DNA from: an uncultured Flavobacterium sp.
GTDB lineage: Bacteria; Bacteroidota; Bacteroidia; Flavobacteriales; Flavobacteriaceae
Assembly: GCA_946479395.1 (NCBI GenBank)
Contig: CAMLFV010000022.1
Span: 1-18,475, forward strand
Direction: 5' to 3'
DNA: 18,475 bases
Part shown: positions 1-7,065 of the stretch, piece after piece
Layout: every line of letters starts with the position of its first letter
How positions within the stretch are numbered: position 1 is the first letter of the stretch
The notes under the pieces: generated by a model
The model's database searches: none
Told to the model about the DNA's origin: nothing
Seen by the model: the letters and a program-made list of their open reading frames with translations, nothing else
Program-made: the position numbers and the translations under genes

Positions 1-1869
1 CGGAGAAATAAGTGTGATGCTATCAACCACATTTTTATGCAAGTCGATTTTATCATAGTTTTCCTCGCTCATATCGCCCACCACAAAACCATCGAACGGA
101 TTATGCGTTTGAACGCCTGCCTTTATTGCTTTTTCAATTTCGGCAACCAATTCTTCTACCGATCCAACGATTAATTCTTCTGTTTTATCTTCGGTTCTCC
201 AGATTGGCAACGGAATTCCCCAATAACGTGAACGAGATAAATTCCAGTCATTGGCATTTTTCAGCCAATTTCCAAAACGACCTTCGCCTGTTGCTTTAGG
301 TTTCCAGTTAATTTCTTCGTTTAAATCGAACATTTTATCTTTCACTTCGGTTACCTTGATAAACCAAGAATCTAATGGATAATACAAGATTGGTTTATCG
401 GTTCGCCAACAATGCGGATAACTGTGTACGTATTTTTCTACCTTAAAGGCTTTGTTTTCTTCTTTTAAACGGATGGCAATTTCAACATCGACCGATTTCT
501 CAGGTGCTTCGCCTTCATTGTAATATTCGTTCTTTACATATTTGCCTGCCATATCGCCCATGTGCGATGTAAATTTCCCTTGTAAATCAACCAACGGCAC
601 AGGGTTTCCGTTTTCGTCTAAAACCAACATTGGCGGAACTTCTGGTGTTGCTTCTTTGGCAACTTTGGCATCGTCTGCACCAAAAGTAGGCGCAGTGTGT
701 ACAATACCCGTTCCGTCTTCGGTTGTTACGAAATCGCCGGCAATTACTCGGAAAGCATTTTCAGGATTTTGATACGGCAACGTGTACGGCAACAACTGCT
801 CATAACGGATACCAACCAAATCAATTCCTTTAAATTCTGATATAATTGTATATGGAATTTTAGGTTCTTTTGTAAGATCCGCTCCAGAATCAATTTGTCT
901 ATGAACAGACGCTTTCTCATAATCTGTTAAATCCTTTCCTTTTTTATGAAACGCTGAATATAAATTAGCACTTTCTTGAAATTCCACTTCAGTTTCAACA
1001 GCAATATATTTACCTGCAAATTGTTTTGCCACTAAAGGCTTACCTAAAATTACATTTATAGGCTGATTGGTGTATTGGTTGAATGTTTTTACCAATACAT
1101 AATCGATTTTTGGACCAACAGTTAATGCGGTATTACTTGGTAACGTCCACGGCGTGGTTGTCCATGCCATGATATCGATCTGTCCGAATCCTTTTAAAAA
1201 TTCTGGCAACGAATTTTCTATGGTTTTAAACTGTGCAACAATAGTGGTATCGGTAACATCGCGATAAGCTCCCGGCTGATTCACCTCATGCGACGACAAA
1301 CCTGTTCCCGCTTTTGGCGAATAAGGCTGAATGGTGTACCCTTTGTACAGCAAATCTTTGTTGTAAATTTGCTTTAAAAGCCACCAAACGGTTTCCATAT
1401 ATTTGGGTTTGTAGGTAATGTACGGATCGTTCATATCTACCCAGTAACCCATTTTTTCTGTAAGATCGTTCCATAAATCGGTGTAGCGCATTACGGTACG
1501 TTTACACGCCTCGTTATACTCTTCTACCGATATTTTTGTTCCGATATCTTCTTTGGTAATTCCCAGTTCTTTTTCGGTACCTAATTCAACGGGTAAACCG
1601 TGGGTATCCCAACCTGCTTTACGCTTAACTTGAAACCCTTTTTGGGTTTTGTATCGGCAGAAAATATCTTTAATAGCACGAGCCATAACGTGGTGAATAC
1701 CAGGTTTTCCGTTTGCAGAAGGCGGACCTTCAAAAAACACAAACGGCTGGTTGCCTTCGCGAGAAGTAACCGATTTATCAAAGATGGACTGATCTTTCCA
1801 ATACTGTAACATTTCGCTTGCTACGGTTGGTAAATCTAATCCTTTATACTCTGTGAATTTGGTGCTCAT
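1..1869 (-). CDS. ileS: Isoleucyl-tRNA synthetase, N-terminal 623 residues (cut by window edge)
   Basis: Class I synthetase that charges tRNA-Ile with isoleucine in the cytoplasm and edits misactivated valine. The frame is open from the ATG at 1869 to the left edge. The active-site signature lies at residues 48-62 (GPPSANG then KPGIHHVM), where the usual HxGH tetrad reads G57-I58-H59-H60. The CP1 editing domain shows the Thr-rich AWTTTPWTLPSN (235-246) and GTGIVHTAPTFGADD (386-400), with Asp399/Asp400 at the expected place for the editing Asp. SRSRYWGIPLPIW (545-557) marks the return to the catalytic core. The KMSKS loop and the anticodon-binding and C-terminal domains lie outside the window; Bacteroidota IleRS proteins are usually over 1,100 residues. 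The sequence resembles type-2 (eukaryote-like) IleRS. No T-box leader is visible upstream. Identity is certain; only the 3' end is missing. Confidence 0.97.
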   Translation of the reverse strand, partial: MSTKFTEYKGLDLPTVASEMLQYWKDQSIFDKSVTSREGNQPFVFFEGPPSANGKPGIHHVMARAIKDIFCRYKTQKGFQVKRKAGWDTHGLPVELGTEKELGITKEDIGTKISVEEYNEACKRTVMRYTDLWNDLTEKMGYWVDMNDPYITYKPKYMETVWWLLKQIYNKDLLYKGYTIQPYSPKAGTGLSSHEVNQPGAYRDVTDTTIVAQFKTIENSLPEFLKGFGQIDIMAWTTTPWTLPSNTALTVGPKIDYVLVKTFNQYTNQPINVILGKPLVAKQFAGKYIAVETEVEFQESANLYSAFHKKGKDLTDYEKASVHRQIDSGADLTKEPKIPYTIISEFKGIDLVGIRYEQLLPYTLPYQNPENAFRVIAGDFVTTEDGTGIVHTAPTFGADDAKVAKEATPEVPPMLVLDENGNPVPLVDLQGKFTSHMGDMAGKYVKNEYYNEGEAPEKSVDVEIAIRLKEENKAFKVEKYVHSYPHCWRTDKPILYYPLDSWFIKVTEVKDKMFDLNEEINWKPKATGEGRFGNWLKNANDWNLSRSRYWGIPLPIWRTEDKTEELIVGSVEELVAEIEKAIKAGVQTHNPFDGFVVGDMSEENYDKIDLHKNVVDSITLISP

Positions 1870-1992
1870 GATACTGTTTTTAAATTCAATGTGCGAATTT
1901 AAGGAATTTAGGTTAAACAACGTATTTTTTTAATTTCTAAACAAATAAAAAAGAAATCCGGTTTGGGATTGCTTTAAAGGCAATATTAAAAA

Positions 1993-2025
1993 AACTCTGC
2001 CAAAGTTTAAAACTTTGGCAGAGTT
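1993..2025 (-). terminator. Perfect 16-bp palindrome, terminator of aqpZ
   Basis: Arms AACTCTGCCAAAGTTT (1993-2008) and its exact reverse complement (2010-2025) are separated by one base. Read on the minus strand the hairpin is followed by a run of T (plus-strand A 1988-1994), so it can act as an intrinsic terminator about 70 bases after the aqpZ stop. The arm shares its ends, AACTCT and AGTTT, with the palindrome at 14793-14825. Confidence 0.75.
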
Positions 2026-2094
2026 GTATAAAACCATAAGCATAAAGTAACCTATTTTTTGTAAATTTTGGGTGCAGTTTGCAATACTTAAAAT

Positions 2095-2799
2095 TTATTC
2101 TTCACTCTTTTGAAGAAAAAATTTATAGATAAATCCCCCCACTAGCGCTCCTGCAATTGGTGCAGCCCAAAACAACCAAAGTTGCGACAACGCTTCGCCC
2201 TGCACAAAAAGCGCTTGTGATGTAGAACGTGCCGGATTTACCGATGTATTGGTAATTGGAATAGAAATTAAATGGATTAACGTTAATGCCAAACCAATAG
2301 CAATACCTGCAAACTTACCGTTTGCCCATTTATCGGTAGCTCCTAAAATAATTATTAAAAAGAAAGCTGTTAATAAGAACTCTGCTAAAAATGCAGCAGC
2401 CATACTGTAACTTCTGCCTGCGTATCCTTCCATTTCATAAAAGTTGGTCGCAAATGCTCCCGCTCCTTCAGTGCTAAAAGCTCCGGCTCCGTTTAAAATT
2501 AAATACAAACAGCCTGCTGCGGCTGATGCACCCAATACTTGCGAAATAATGTAAGGAAACAAATCTTTAGCAGGAAATCTACCTCCTGCAAATAATCCAA
2601 AAGAAACTGCCGGATTAAAATGACCGCCCGAAATGTGCCCTACCGCATACGCCATTGTTAAAACGGTTAAACCAAATGCCAGCGAAACACCCGCCAAACC
2701 AATACCAATTTCTGGTACTCCGGCCGCAAAAACTGCTGCCCCACAGCCACCAAATACTAACCAGAATGTTCCGAAGAACTCTGCAAATAATTTTTTCAT
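2095..2799 (-). CDS. aqpZ: Aquaporin Z (water channel)
   Basis: Inner-membrane water channel of the MIP family, 234 residues, the usual AqpZ length. Both pore half-helices carry intact NPA motifs: GGHFNPAVS (N62-P63-A64) and NTSVNPARS (N188-P189-A190). By position the selectivity filter matches E. coli AqpZ: Phe42, His176, Thr185 and Arg191. The His and the bulky Phe argue for water rather than glycerol selectivity. Six hydrophobic segments can be followed, and [15 protein letters not shown] at the start is typical of the family. The ATG at 2799 follows a plausible promoter at 2827-2856, and a strong palindromic terminator follows the gene, so it is probably transcribed alone. It may help osmotic adaptation. 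Confidence 0.95.
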   Translation of the reverse strand: MKKLFAEFFGTFWLVFGGCGAAVFAAGVPEIGIGLAGVSLAFGLTVLTMAYAVGHISGGHFNPAVSFGLFAGGRFPAKDLFPYIISQVLGASAAAGCLYLILNGAGAFSTEGAGAFATNFYEMEGYAGRSYSMAAAFLAEFLLTAFFLIIILGATDKWANGKFAGIAIGLALTLIHLISIPITNTSVNPARSTSQALFVQGEALSQLWLFWAAPIAGALVGGFIYKFFLQKSEE

Positions 2800-2826
2800 A
2801 CAATTTGATTTTTCTAAAATTCATGT

Positions 2827-2856
2827 TAAAACTACTGTTTTAAAATAGAAAACCAA
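2827..2856 (-). promoter_or_regulatory. Probable aqpZ promoter (Bacteroidota type)
   Basis: On the minus strand TTG (2856-2854), 19 bases, then TAGTTTTA (2834-2827), one mismatch from the -7 element TAnnTTTG. It lies 28 bases before the aqpZ ATG. Such AT-rich matches can arise by chance, so this is moderate support only. Confidence 0.4.
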
Positions 2857-2905
2857 GGTTTGTATCTGCAAAATAGCAGGAATATGCTACTGATAGTTAC
2901 TGATC

Positions 2906-3259
2906 TTAATTATTGACTTTTTGCAACATTGCTTCAATAGTTTTAGGACTGTTTCCTACAAAAATCTGGTCGTTGAAAATAATTACCGGGCGAGCCAAAA
3001 AGGTATAATGTTCTAAAATGTATCGTTTAAAATCATTCTCGGTAAGATTTTCATCTTTTAAACCCATTTCTTTATAAAGTTTTGCTCGTTTGCTAAACAA
3101 CATTTCGTAACTGCCTGTCAACGCATACATTTCTTCGACTTGCTTTACGGTAATGTCTTGTTCTTTGATATCTTGTAACTGAAACTCGTCAATATTTTTA
3201 ATTTGCTTTAAAATACGTTTGCAGGTATCGCAAGTTTTTAAGTAGTAGATTTTTTTCAT
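2906..3259 (-). CDS. Spx/ArsC-family thioredoxin-fold protein
   Basis: A 117-residue protein of the ArsC/Spx/YffB superfamily. The N terminus MKKIYYLKTCDTCKRIL places a CxxC pair at Cys10 and Cys13, the position of the redox switch in Spx. Lower in the protein LFSKRAKLYKEMGL (54-67) and FLARPVIIF (87-95) keep the conserved Arg58 and the Arg90-Pro91 that line the thiolate site in ArsC-type folds. Bacteroidota homologues are variously named arsenate reductase or Spx/MgsR-like regulator. No arsenic resistance gene (arsB, acr3, arsR) is nearby, so an arsenate role is unsupported, and a disulfide or glutathione-linked reductase or regulator is as likely. The gene stands alone between a trhO terminator and aqpZ. 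Confidence 0.85.
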   Translation of the reverse strand: MKKIYYLKTCDTCKRILKQIKNIDEFQLQDIKEQDITVKQVEEMYALTGSYEMLFSKRAKLYKEMGLKDENLTENDFKRYILEHYTFLARPVIIFNDQIFVGNSPKTIEAMLQKVNN

Positions 3260-3277
3260 TTTAGATTTGATTCTATT

Positions 3278-3315
3278 AAAAAAGCAAGTTAGTAATTAAC
3301 CAACTTGCTTTAAAA
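3278..3315 (-). terminator. Intrinsic terminator of trhO
   Basis: Arms AAAGCAAGTT (3281-3290) and AACTTGCTTT (3302-3311) form a 10-bp stem with an 11-base loop. On the minus strand the stem is followed by a run of T (plus-strand A 3278-3283). It lies about 85 bases after the trhO stop and just before the Spx/ArsC-like gene, separating the two transcripts. Confidence 0.7.
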
Positions 3316-3394
3316 TATTTCTATGAATTTTGTGTGTTTTATAATATTCATCACTTTGTTCTGAATGACAAAGTTGGTCCTAAAAACTAAAAAC

Positions 3395-4759
3395 TCAAAG
3401 CTTTTGAATAAGATATAATTTGTCTGACAAACGAATACGGAATGGAACAGCAAATGTAATTTTATCATCTGCTTTTGCGGTTTCGGCATCTTTTCCGTTT
3501 ACTTTGAAAGCTTCTAAAATAAAGCGTTCTTCTCCGGTTGATGGTCCTGCAATTAACACCTCATCGCCAACTTTTAATTCGCTATTTGTAATGGTGAATT
3601 GTGCTACCGATGCTTTGGTAAAATAATGTGCACCGTGACCTACCAAAATTTTACGTTCGTGTTTTTTCTTGCGGATTTCGGTTACGGTTGCAACTTTTAC
3701 CGGAATAACTTCTTCGAAAACATTACGTTCTTTTTTGAACTTTAACGCATCGGATTTTCCTTTTTTAAAGATCAGATTTCCTTTTTGAACGCCTCTTCGT
3801 ATCTGTTTTTGTTCATCTTCTGGTAACTGAATAATATCCAGACACTCGTTAGAACAACAACCGTGCATTGCTTCGTGGCATTCATCGCACTGAATAAACA
3901 GTAAATGACAACCTTCGTTGGCACAGTTTACGTGAGTATCGCACGGTTTTCCGCATTGGTGGCAGTTGGCAATAATATCATCGGTAATACGCTCGCCTAA
4001 ACGGTGATCAAACACAAAATTTTTGCCTATAAATTTGCTTTCTAACCCTTCGGCTTTAACCTGGCGTGTGTATTCTATAATTCCGCCTTCTAACTGAAAA
4101 ACATTTTCGAAACCTTGATGTTTAAAGTACGCGCTGGCTTTTTCGCAACGAATTCCGCCGGTACAGTACATCAACAATTTTTTATTTTGTTTATGATCTT
4201 GCAATTGCTCGTTTATAATGGGCAACGATTCGCGAAAGGTATCCACATCGGGCGTAATGGCTCCGGTAAAATGACCAACTTCGCTTTCGTAATGGTTACG
4301 GAAATCTACCAAAACCACATCGGGATCGTTCAACATTTCATTGAATTCCTTCGCATTTAAATGGATTCCTTTATTGGTCACATCAAAAGTAGCATCATCT
4401 AATCCATCGGCAACAATTTTATTGCGCACTTTAACCGTTAGCTTTAAAAACGATAAATCGTCTTGCTCCACAGCTACATTCAATCGAATTCCTTTCATAA
4501 AATCATACGCTTCCAAGGTTTCTCTGAATGCTTCGAAATTTTCTGCCGGAACGCTCATTTGCGCATTGATCCCTTCGTGTGCAACGTAGGTTCTGCCCAA
4601 AGCATCTAACTTAGACCATGCCAAAAACAAATCGTTTCTAAATTGTTGCGGATCCTGAATTTTTGCGTATTGATAAAAAGAAAGTGTGATACGGTTTTGC
4701 CCCGCTTCTTCGATTAACTGCGCACGTTGTTCGGCGCTTAAGGTGTTGTACAGTTGCAT
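3395..4759 (-). CDS. trhO: tRNA uridine-34 hydroxylase TrhO with C-terminal extension
   Basis: Oxygen-dependent hydroxylase that makes 5-hydroxyuridine at the wobble position of certain tRNAs (YceA/UPF0176 family). The protein has 454 residues from the ATG at 4759. An N-terminal alpha/beta domain (about 1-110, with GRTYVAHEGINAQMS at 55-69) is followed by a rhodanese domain (about 135-235) whose loop MYCTGGIRCEK (197-207) carries the family Cys199 and Cys205. Residues 266-306 hold ten cysteines plus histidines, a likely metal-binding segment. Residues 370-454 resemble the small translation-elongation-factor-like beta-barrel family (HYFTKASVAQF, then KVGDEVLIAGPSTG). E. coli TrhO has about 350 residues, so the tail is additional. 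A longer TTG start at 4855 is rejected because the extra stretch contains the upstream gene's terminator. Confidence 0.9.
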   Translation of the reverse strand: MQLYNTLSAEQRAQLIEEAGQNRITLSFYQYAKIQDPQQFRNDLFLAWSKLDALGRTYVAHEGINAQMSVPAENFEAFRETLEAYDFMKGIRLNVAVEQDDLSFLKLTVKVRNKIVADGLDDATFDVTNKGIHLNAKEFNEMLNDPDVVLVDFRNHYESEVGHFTGAITPDVDTFRESLPIINEQLQDHKQNKKLLMYCTGGIRCEKASAYFKHQGFENVFQLEGGIIEYTRQVKAEGLESKFIGKNFVFDHRLGERITDDIIANCHQCGKPCDTHVNCANEGCHLLFIQCDECHEAMHGCCSNECLDIIQLPEDEQKQIRRGVQKGNLIFKKGKSDALKFKKERNVFEEVIPVKVATVTEIRKKKHERKILVGHGAHYFTKASVAQFTITNSELKVGDEVLIAGPSTGEERFILEAFKVNGKDAETAKADDKITFAVPFRIRLSDKLYLIQKL

Positions 4760-4789
4760 GCTATAAACATTTAAGTGATAAAATTGAGT

Positions 4790-4821
4790 AAAAAAACCGG
4801 ACTCTAAATGGAAGAATCCGG
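4790..4821 (-). terminator. Intrinsic terminator of the upstream lipoprotein gene
   Basis: On the minus strand CCGGATTC (4821-4814) pairs with GAGTCCGG (4804-4797), one G-T wobble, around a 9-base loop, followed by seven T (plus-strand A 4790-4796). It lies 64 bases after the lipoprotein stop and 30 bases before the trhO ATG. This isolates trhO transcriptionally and fixes its start downstream of the hairpin. Confidence 0.8.
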
Positions 4822-4884
4822 CTGCAAAGTTATGATTTAAATTTTTAAAGTTCAAATGACGAAAATCATAGAATTTTGAATTTT

Positions 4885-5340
4885 TTAGTATTGATACATG
4901 ATATTGTTATTCCAACCATCGATATCTATTTGAACCGTATTTTGACCAGCCATTTGAAAAGGAGTTAGATCAAACGAAACTGTTTTTTGAAACACTGCCT
5001 GGCATGCTTCATTGTTTATTAACTCTACTTTTGCGTGAAACAAAGGCGGATAAATATTAGTAGTACTTGCTACACCAATTAAATTCATATCCCAGTTATT
5101 AGGATTACAACCGCTTGATGAAACCGTTATTTCTAAACAATCTCCGTTCAAAACTACATCGGTAATTCCGTAATTATTTGTATTTACTTGTGGAAACGCC
5201 ACATGATCTAACACCGCTTTCTCGTTACATTTTGATTTTATCGGATGTTTTATATGATCATCCATAAAATCGCAAGCAACAAAAAACACGCTTGTAAAAA
5301 GTGCTAAAACCAATCCGAATAAATAGGTACTTTTTCTCAT
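4885..5340 (-). CDS. Putative lipoprotein of unknown function
   Basis: A 151-residue protein with a lipoprotein signal: positive N terminus MRKSTYLFG, a hydrophobic stretch, then FFVAC with Cys23 as the lipidation site. The mature part has three further cysteines in its middle (in NEKAV, GDCLE and SSSGCN contexts) and one more in NNEACQ. It alternates short beta-like strands (DVVLNGDCLEITVSS, HAKVELINNE, NTVQIDIDGWN), suggesting a small beta-sandwich held by disulfides. No family is recognised. It has its own promoter-like sequence and terminator, so it is probably monocistronic. It should reach the outer membrane through the Lol route; which face it is exposed on cannot be told. Confidence 0.75.
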   Translation of the reverse strand: MRKSTYLFGLVLALFTSVFFVACDFMDDHIKHPIKSKCNEKAVLDHVAFPQVNTNNYGITDVVLNGDCLEITVSSSGCNPNNWDMNLIGVASTTNIYPPLFHAKVELINNEACQAVFQKTVSFDLTPFQMAGQNTVQIDIDGWNNNIMYQY

Positions 5341-5368
5341 AATTTGTTAGTTTACAAGTTTGTAGATG

Positions 5369-5398
5369 TAAATGTAATAAATAAACCCACTGAACAAA
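5369..5398 (-). promoter_or_regulatory. Probable promoter of the lipoprotein gene
   Basis: Minus-strand TTTG (5398-5395), 18 bases, then TACATTTA (5376-5369), one mismatch from TAnnTTTG, 28 bases before the ATG. It partly overlaps the hairpin at 5387-5414. Confidence 0.45.
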
Positions 5399-5414
5399 AA
5401 AATTTATTCAGCGG
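5387..5414 (-). terminator. Possible terminator of the cytochrome c gene
   Basis: On the minus strand CCGCTGAA (5414-5407) pairs with TTCAGTGG (5394-5387) with one G-T wobble and a 12-base AT-rich loop. It is followed by an interrupted T-rich stretch. It begins 51 bases after the cytochrome stop. The T tract is weaker than in the other terminators of the window. Confidence 0.5.
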
Positions 5415-5465
5415 ATTTCACATTTTATTAAATAGTTCTTATATATTTTCTAAATAAAAAGAATA

Positions 5466-5879
5466 TTATTTTTTACTTTCCACAAAAACTTTGGTATCAC
5501 TCATTGGTTTTGTAGATCCGCGATGACAGGTTGCACATTCGATAGCATTTTTATATTGATCACCAATCGGTGCAAATTCTTTTTCATTTAGCTCATTAGT
5601 GAACTTAATCATGTGGCGGGCAATTTCTTTTTCGTGCTTTTTGTCAGACGATTTATCCATTGTATGGCAATGATTGCATTTTACACCCAAAGCTTTGTTG
5701 TAACCTTGCATTAAAGACATTAAACTGTCTTTTGAAATATTTTTTGGAAGTATCTTTAGATTTTTAAAACCATCTTTCGATAGTTCCTCGTATTTTTCTG
5801 TCTGAAAATTGTTGTTGAAAGACATTAACACAAAGCCTACCAACAAAAAGCTGAACATATAGATAAGATTCTTTTTCAT
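5466..5879 (-). CDS. Di-heme c-type cytochrome (reaction-centre cytochrome c-like family)
   Basis: A 137-residue exported cytochrome. The N terminus MKKNLIYMFSFLLVGFVLMSF is a signal peptide or membrane anchor. Two heme c sites are present: CNHCH (68-72) and CATCH (115-119). The stretch MQGYNKALGVKCNHCH, with a methionine on the helix before the heme motif (Met57, or Met54), follows the Met-helix-CxxCH arrangement of the photosynthetic reaction-centre cytochrome subunit family, which is common as small proteins in non-phototrophic Bacteroidota. KEIARHMIKF (84-93) offers Met90 as a ligand for the second heme. It should act as a periplasmic electron carrier, but no partner oxidase or reductase gene adjoins it. 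The neighbours are a lipoprotein and L,D-transpeptidases. Confidence 0.88.
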   Translation of the reverse strand: MKKNLIYMFSFLLVGFVLMSFNNNFQTEKYEELSKDGFKNLKILPKNISKDSLMSLMQGYNKALGVKCNHCHTMDKSSDKKHEKEIARHMIKFTNELNEKEFAPIGDQYKNAIECATCHRGSTKPMSDTKVFVESKK

Positions 5880-5945
5880 ATTTTTATTTTAAAGTTAGAA
5901 AAAGATAAATTATCTGGGAAATATGGAGCTTAATTTGAATTTAAT

Positions 5946-6995
5946 CTAATTAACAGTATCCTGCGCTGTTTTTAAACTATCTTCTTTAACAGCTGATTTA
6001 GATTTATTATATTCTTCGCGAATGGTTTGCTGATTTAAGATTTCAGCCAAATAAGGTTCCACAATGGCTTCTAAACTACTTTTTGAAATGGTTGTTATAG
6101 TTGGATCTTCTACCAACTGATGCCACACTCCTTTAACTCCAAACTTATAATCGCCAAAAACAATTACCGGTGTACCTTTTACTTTCACCGTTTTTTTATC
6201 ATTGGATATAACCCATTGATCTGCCCAATTATACAACCATTGTGCATCGGCATCAAGCAAACGTAAACACGAATGCGACGCCGGATAACCTGGTAAAGCA
6301 TACTGATGCCATCCTACACCGCCGGTATTATGAATATTGAAATTCCAGTTTAAAATCCATTCATCATCAACGGTACTTGTCACTTTACGCCCTTTCCAAT
6401 TGGTAAAAAACAACCCGCGCGGAGTTTGTGCCGATTTTTTACCCATATTCGTTGGTCCCCATTTTACCAGATTTCCTTTTTCGTACACGCCATAAGCTTG
6501 TATCGGATACGAGAAAATAACTGTTTTAGGAACTTCTGCCAAATTATCTAATTTACGCGGAAACGGCGTGTAATCCATAAAAGTTGCTTTGAACTCGTTG
6601 GGTACAATTAAGGTATCGCGCGTTTTAATATGATCGGTATCAATACGGTTTAAAGCCGCTATAGTATATTGCTGCTCTTTTGTAAACGTATTGTAAAAAA
6701 GTTTACGTAATGAATCACTGGCTTTTATTGGCCAATAACTAAACGCATCGCCTTTGTAAACGGCATATTTTTCTGATTTTTTACTTTTTTCTAACTCGGC
6801 TTTTTTTACCGCTGCCACAGAATCTTTCTTTGCCAATTGAATAGAATCGTTTCTTTTTATAGCGATAGAATCTACTTTTGCTTCGATATTCTGCTGAATG
6901 GTAGTAGAATCAATTTCAGATTCTTGCTGCTCGATTTCTTTTTTACAACCCGCTAAAAACAGCACAGTTACCAATAAAACAATAATTTTTTTCAT
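5946..6995 (-). CDS. L,D-transpeptidase (YkuD) lipoprotein, paralogue 1
   Basis: A 349-residue envelope enzyme expected to form or remodel 3-3 peptidoglycan cross-links or attach partners to stem peptides. The lipobox LAGC puts the lipidated cysteine at 17. Residues 20-75 are charged and Gln/Lys-rich, probably an extended or coiled linker. The catalytic YkuD region carries WHQYALPGYPASHSCLRLL: His229 or His230 (start of the motif), His241 and nucleophile Cys243, with Arg245. The glycine of the usual HGC is Ser242. Residues 150-250 align closely with the protein encoded just upstream (YPIQAYG, KWGP, DDEW.L.WNFN, GYPASHSCLRLL, KGTPVIV), so the two arose by duplication. The gap to that gene is 70 bases, allowing cotranscription. 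The C-terminal Lys/Ser tail is low in complexity. Confidence 0.9.
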   Translation of the reverse strand: MKKIIVLLVTVLFLAGCKKEIEQQESEIDSTTIQQNIEAKVDSIAIKRNDSIQLAKKDSVAAVKKAELEKSKKSEKYAVYKGDAFSYWPIKASDSLRKLFYNTFTKEQQYTIAALNRIDTDHIKTRDTLIVPNEFKATFMDYTPFPRKLDNLAEVPKTVIFSYPIQAYGVYEKGNLVKWGPTNMGKKSAQTPRGLFFTNWKGRKVTSTVDDEWILNWNFNIHNTGGVGWHQYALPGYPASHSCLRLLDADAQWLYNWADQWVISNDKKTVKVKGTPVIVFGDYKFGVKGVWHQLVEDPTITTISKSSLEAIVEPYLAEILNQQTIREEYNKSKSAVKEDSLKTAQDTVN

Positions 6996-7065
6996 TTCAA
7001 ATTTTTATACGAAATTAATAAAAAAACCAATTGTTAAAATAAGATTTTTGTTCGTTCAAAATAAA

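Noticed and set aside
1600..1809. Plus-strand open frame inside ileS
   Set aside because: It is antisense to a well-conserved part of ileS (residues around the HIGH region) and has no recognisable protein features.
2615..2848. Several small open frames around the aqpZ 5' end on both strands
   Set aside because: They are frame shadows of aqpZ, which has all its family motifs in one uninterrupted frame.
2906..3259. Arsenate resistance operon
   Set aside because: The ArsC/Spx-like protein has no arsenic transporter or ArsR regulator near it; neighbours are aqpZ and trhO. AqpZ with water-type filter residues is not an arsenite channel of the GlpF kind.
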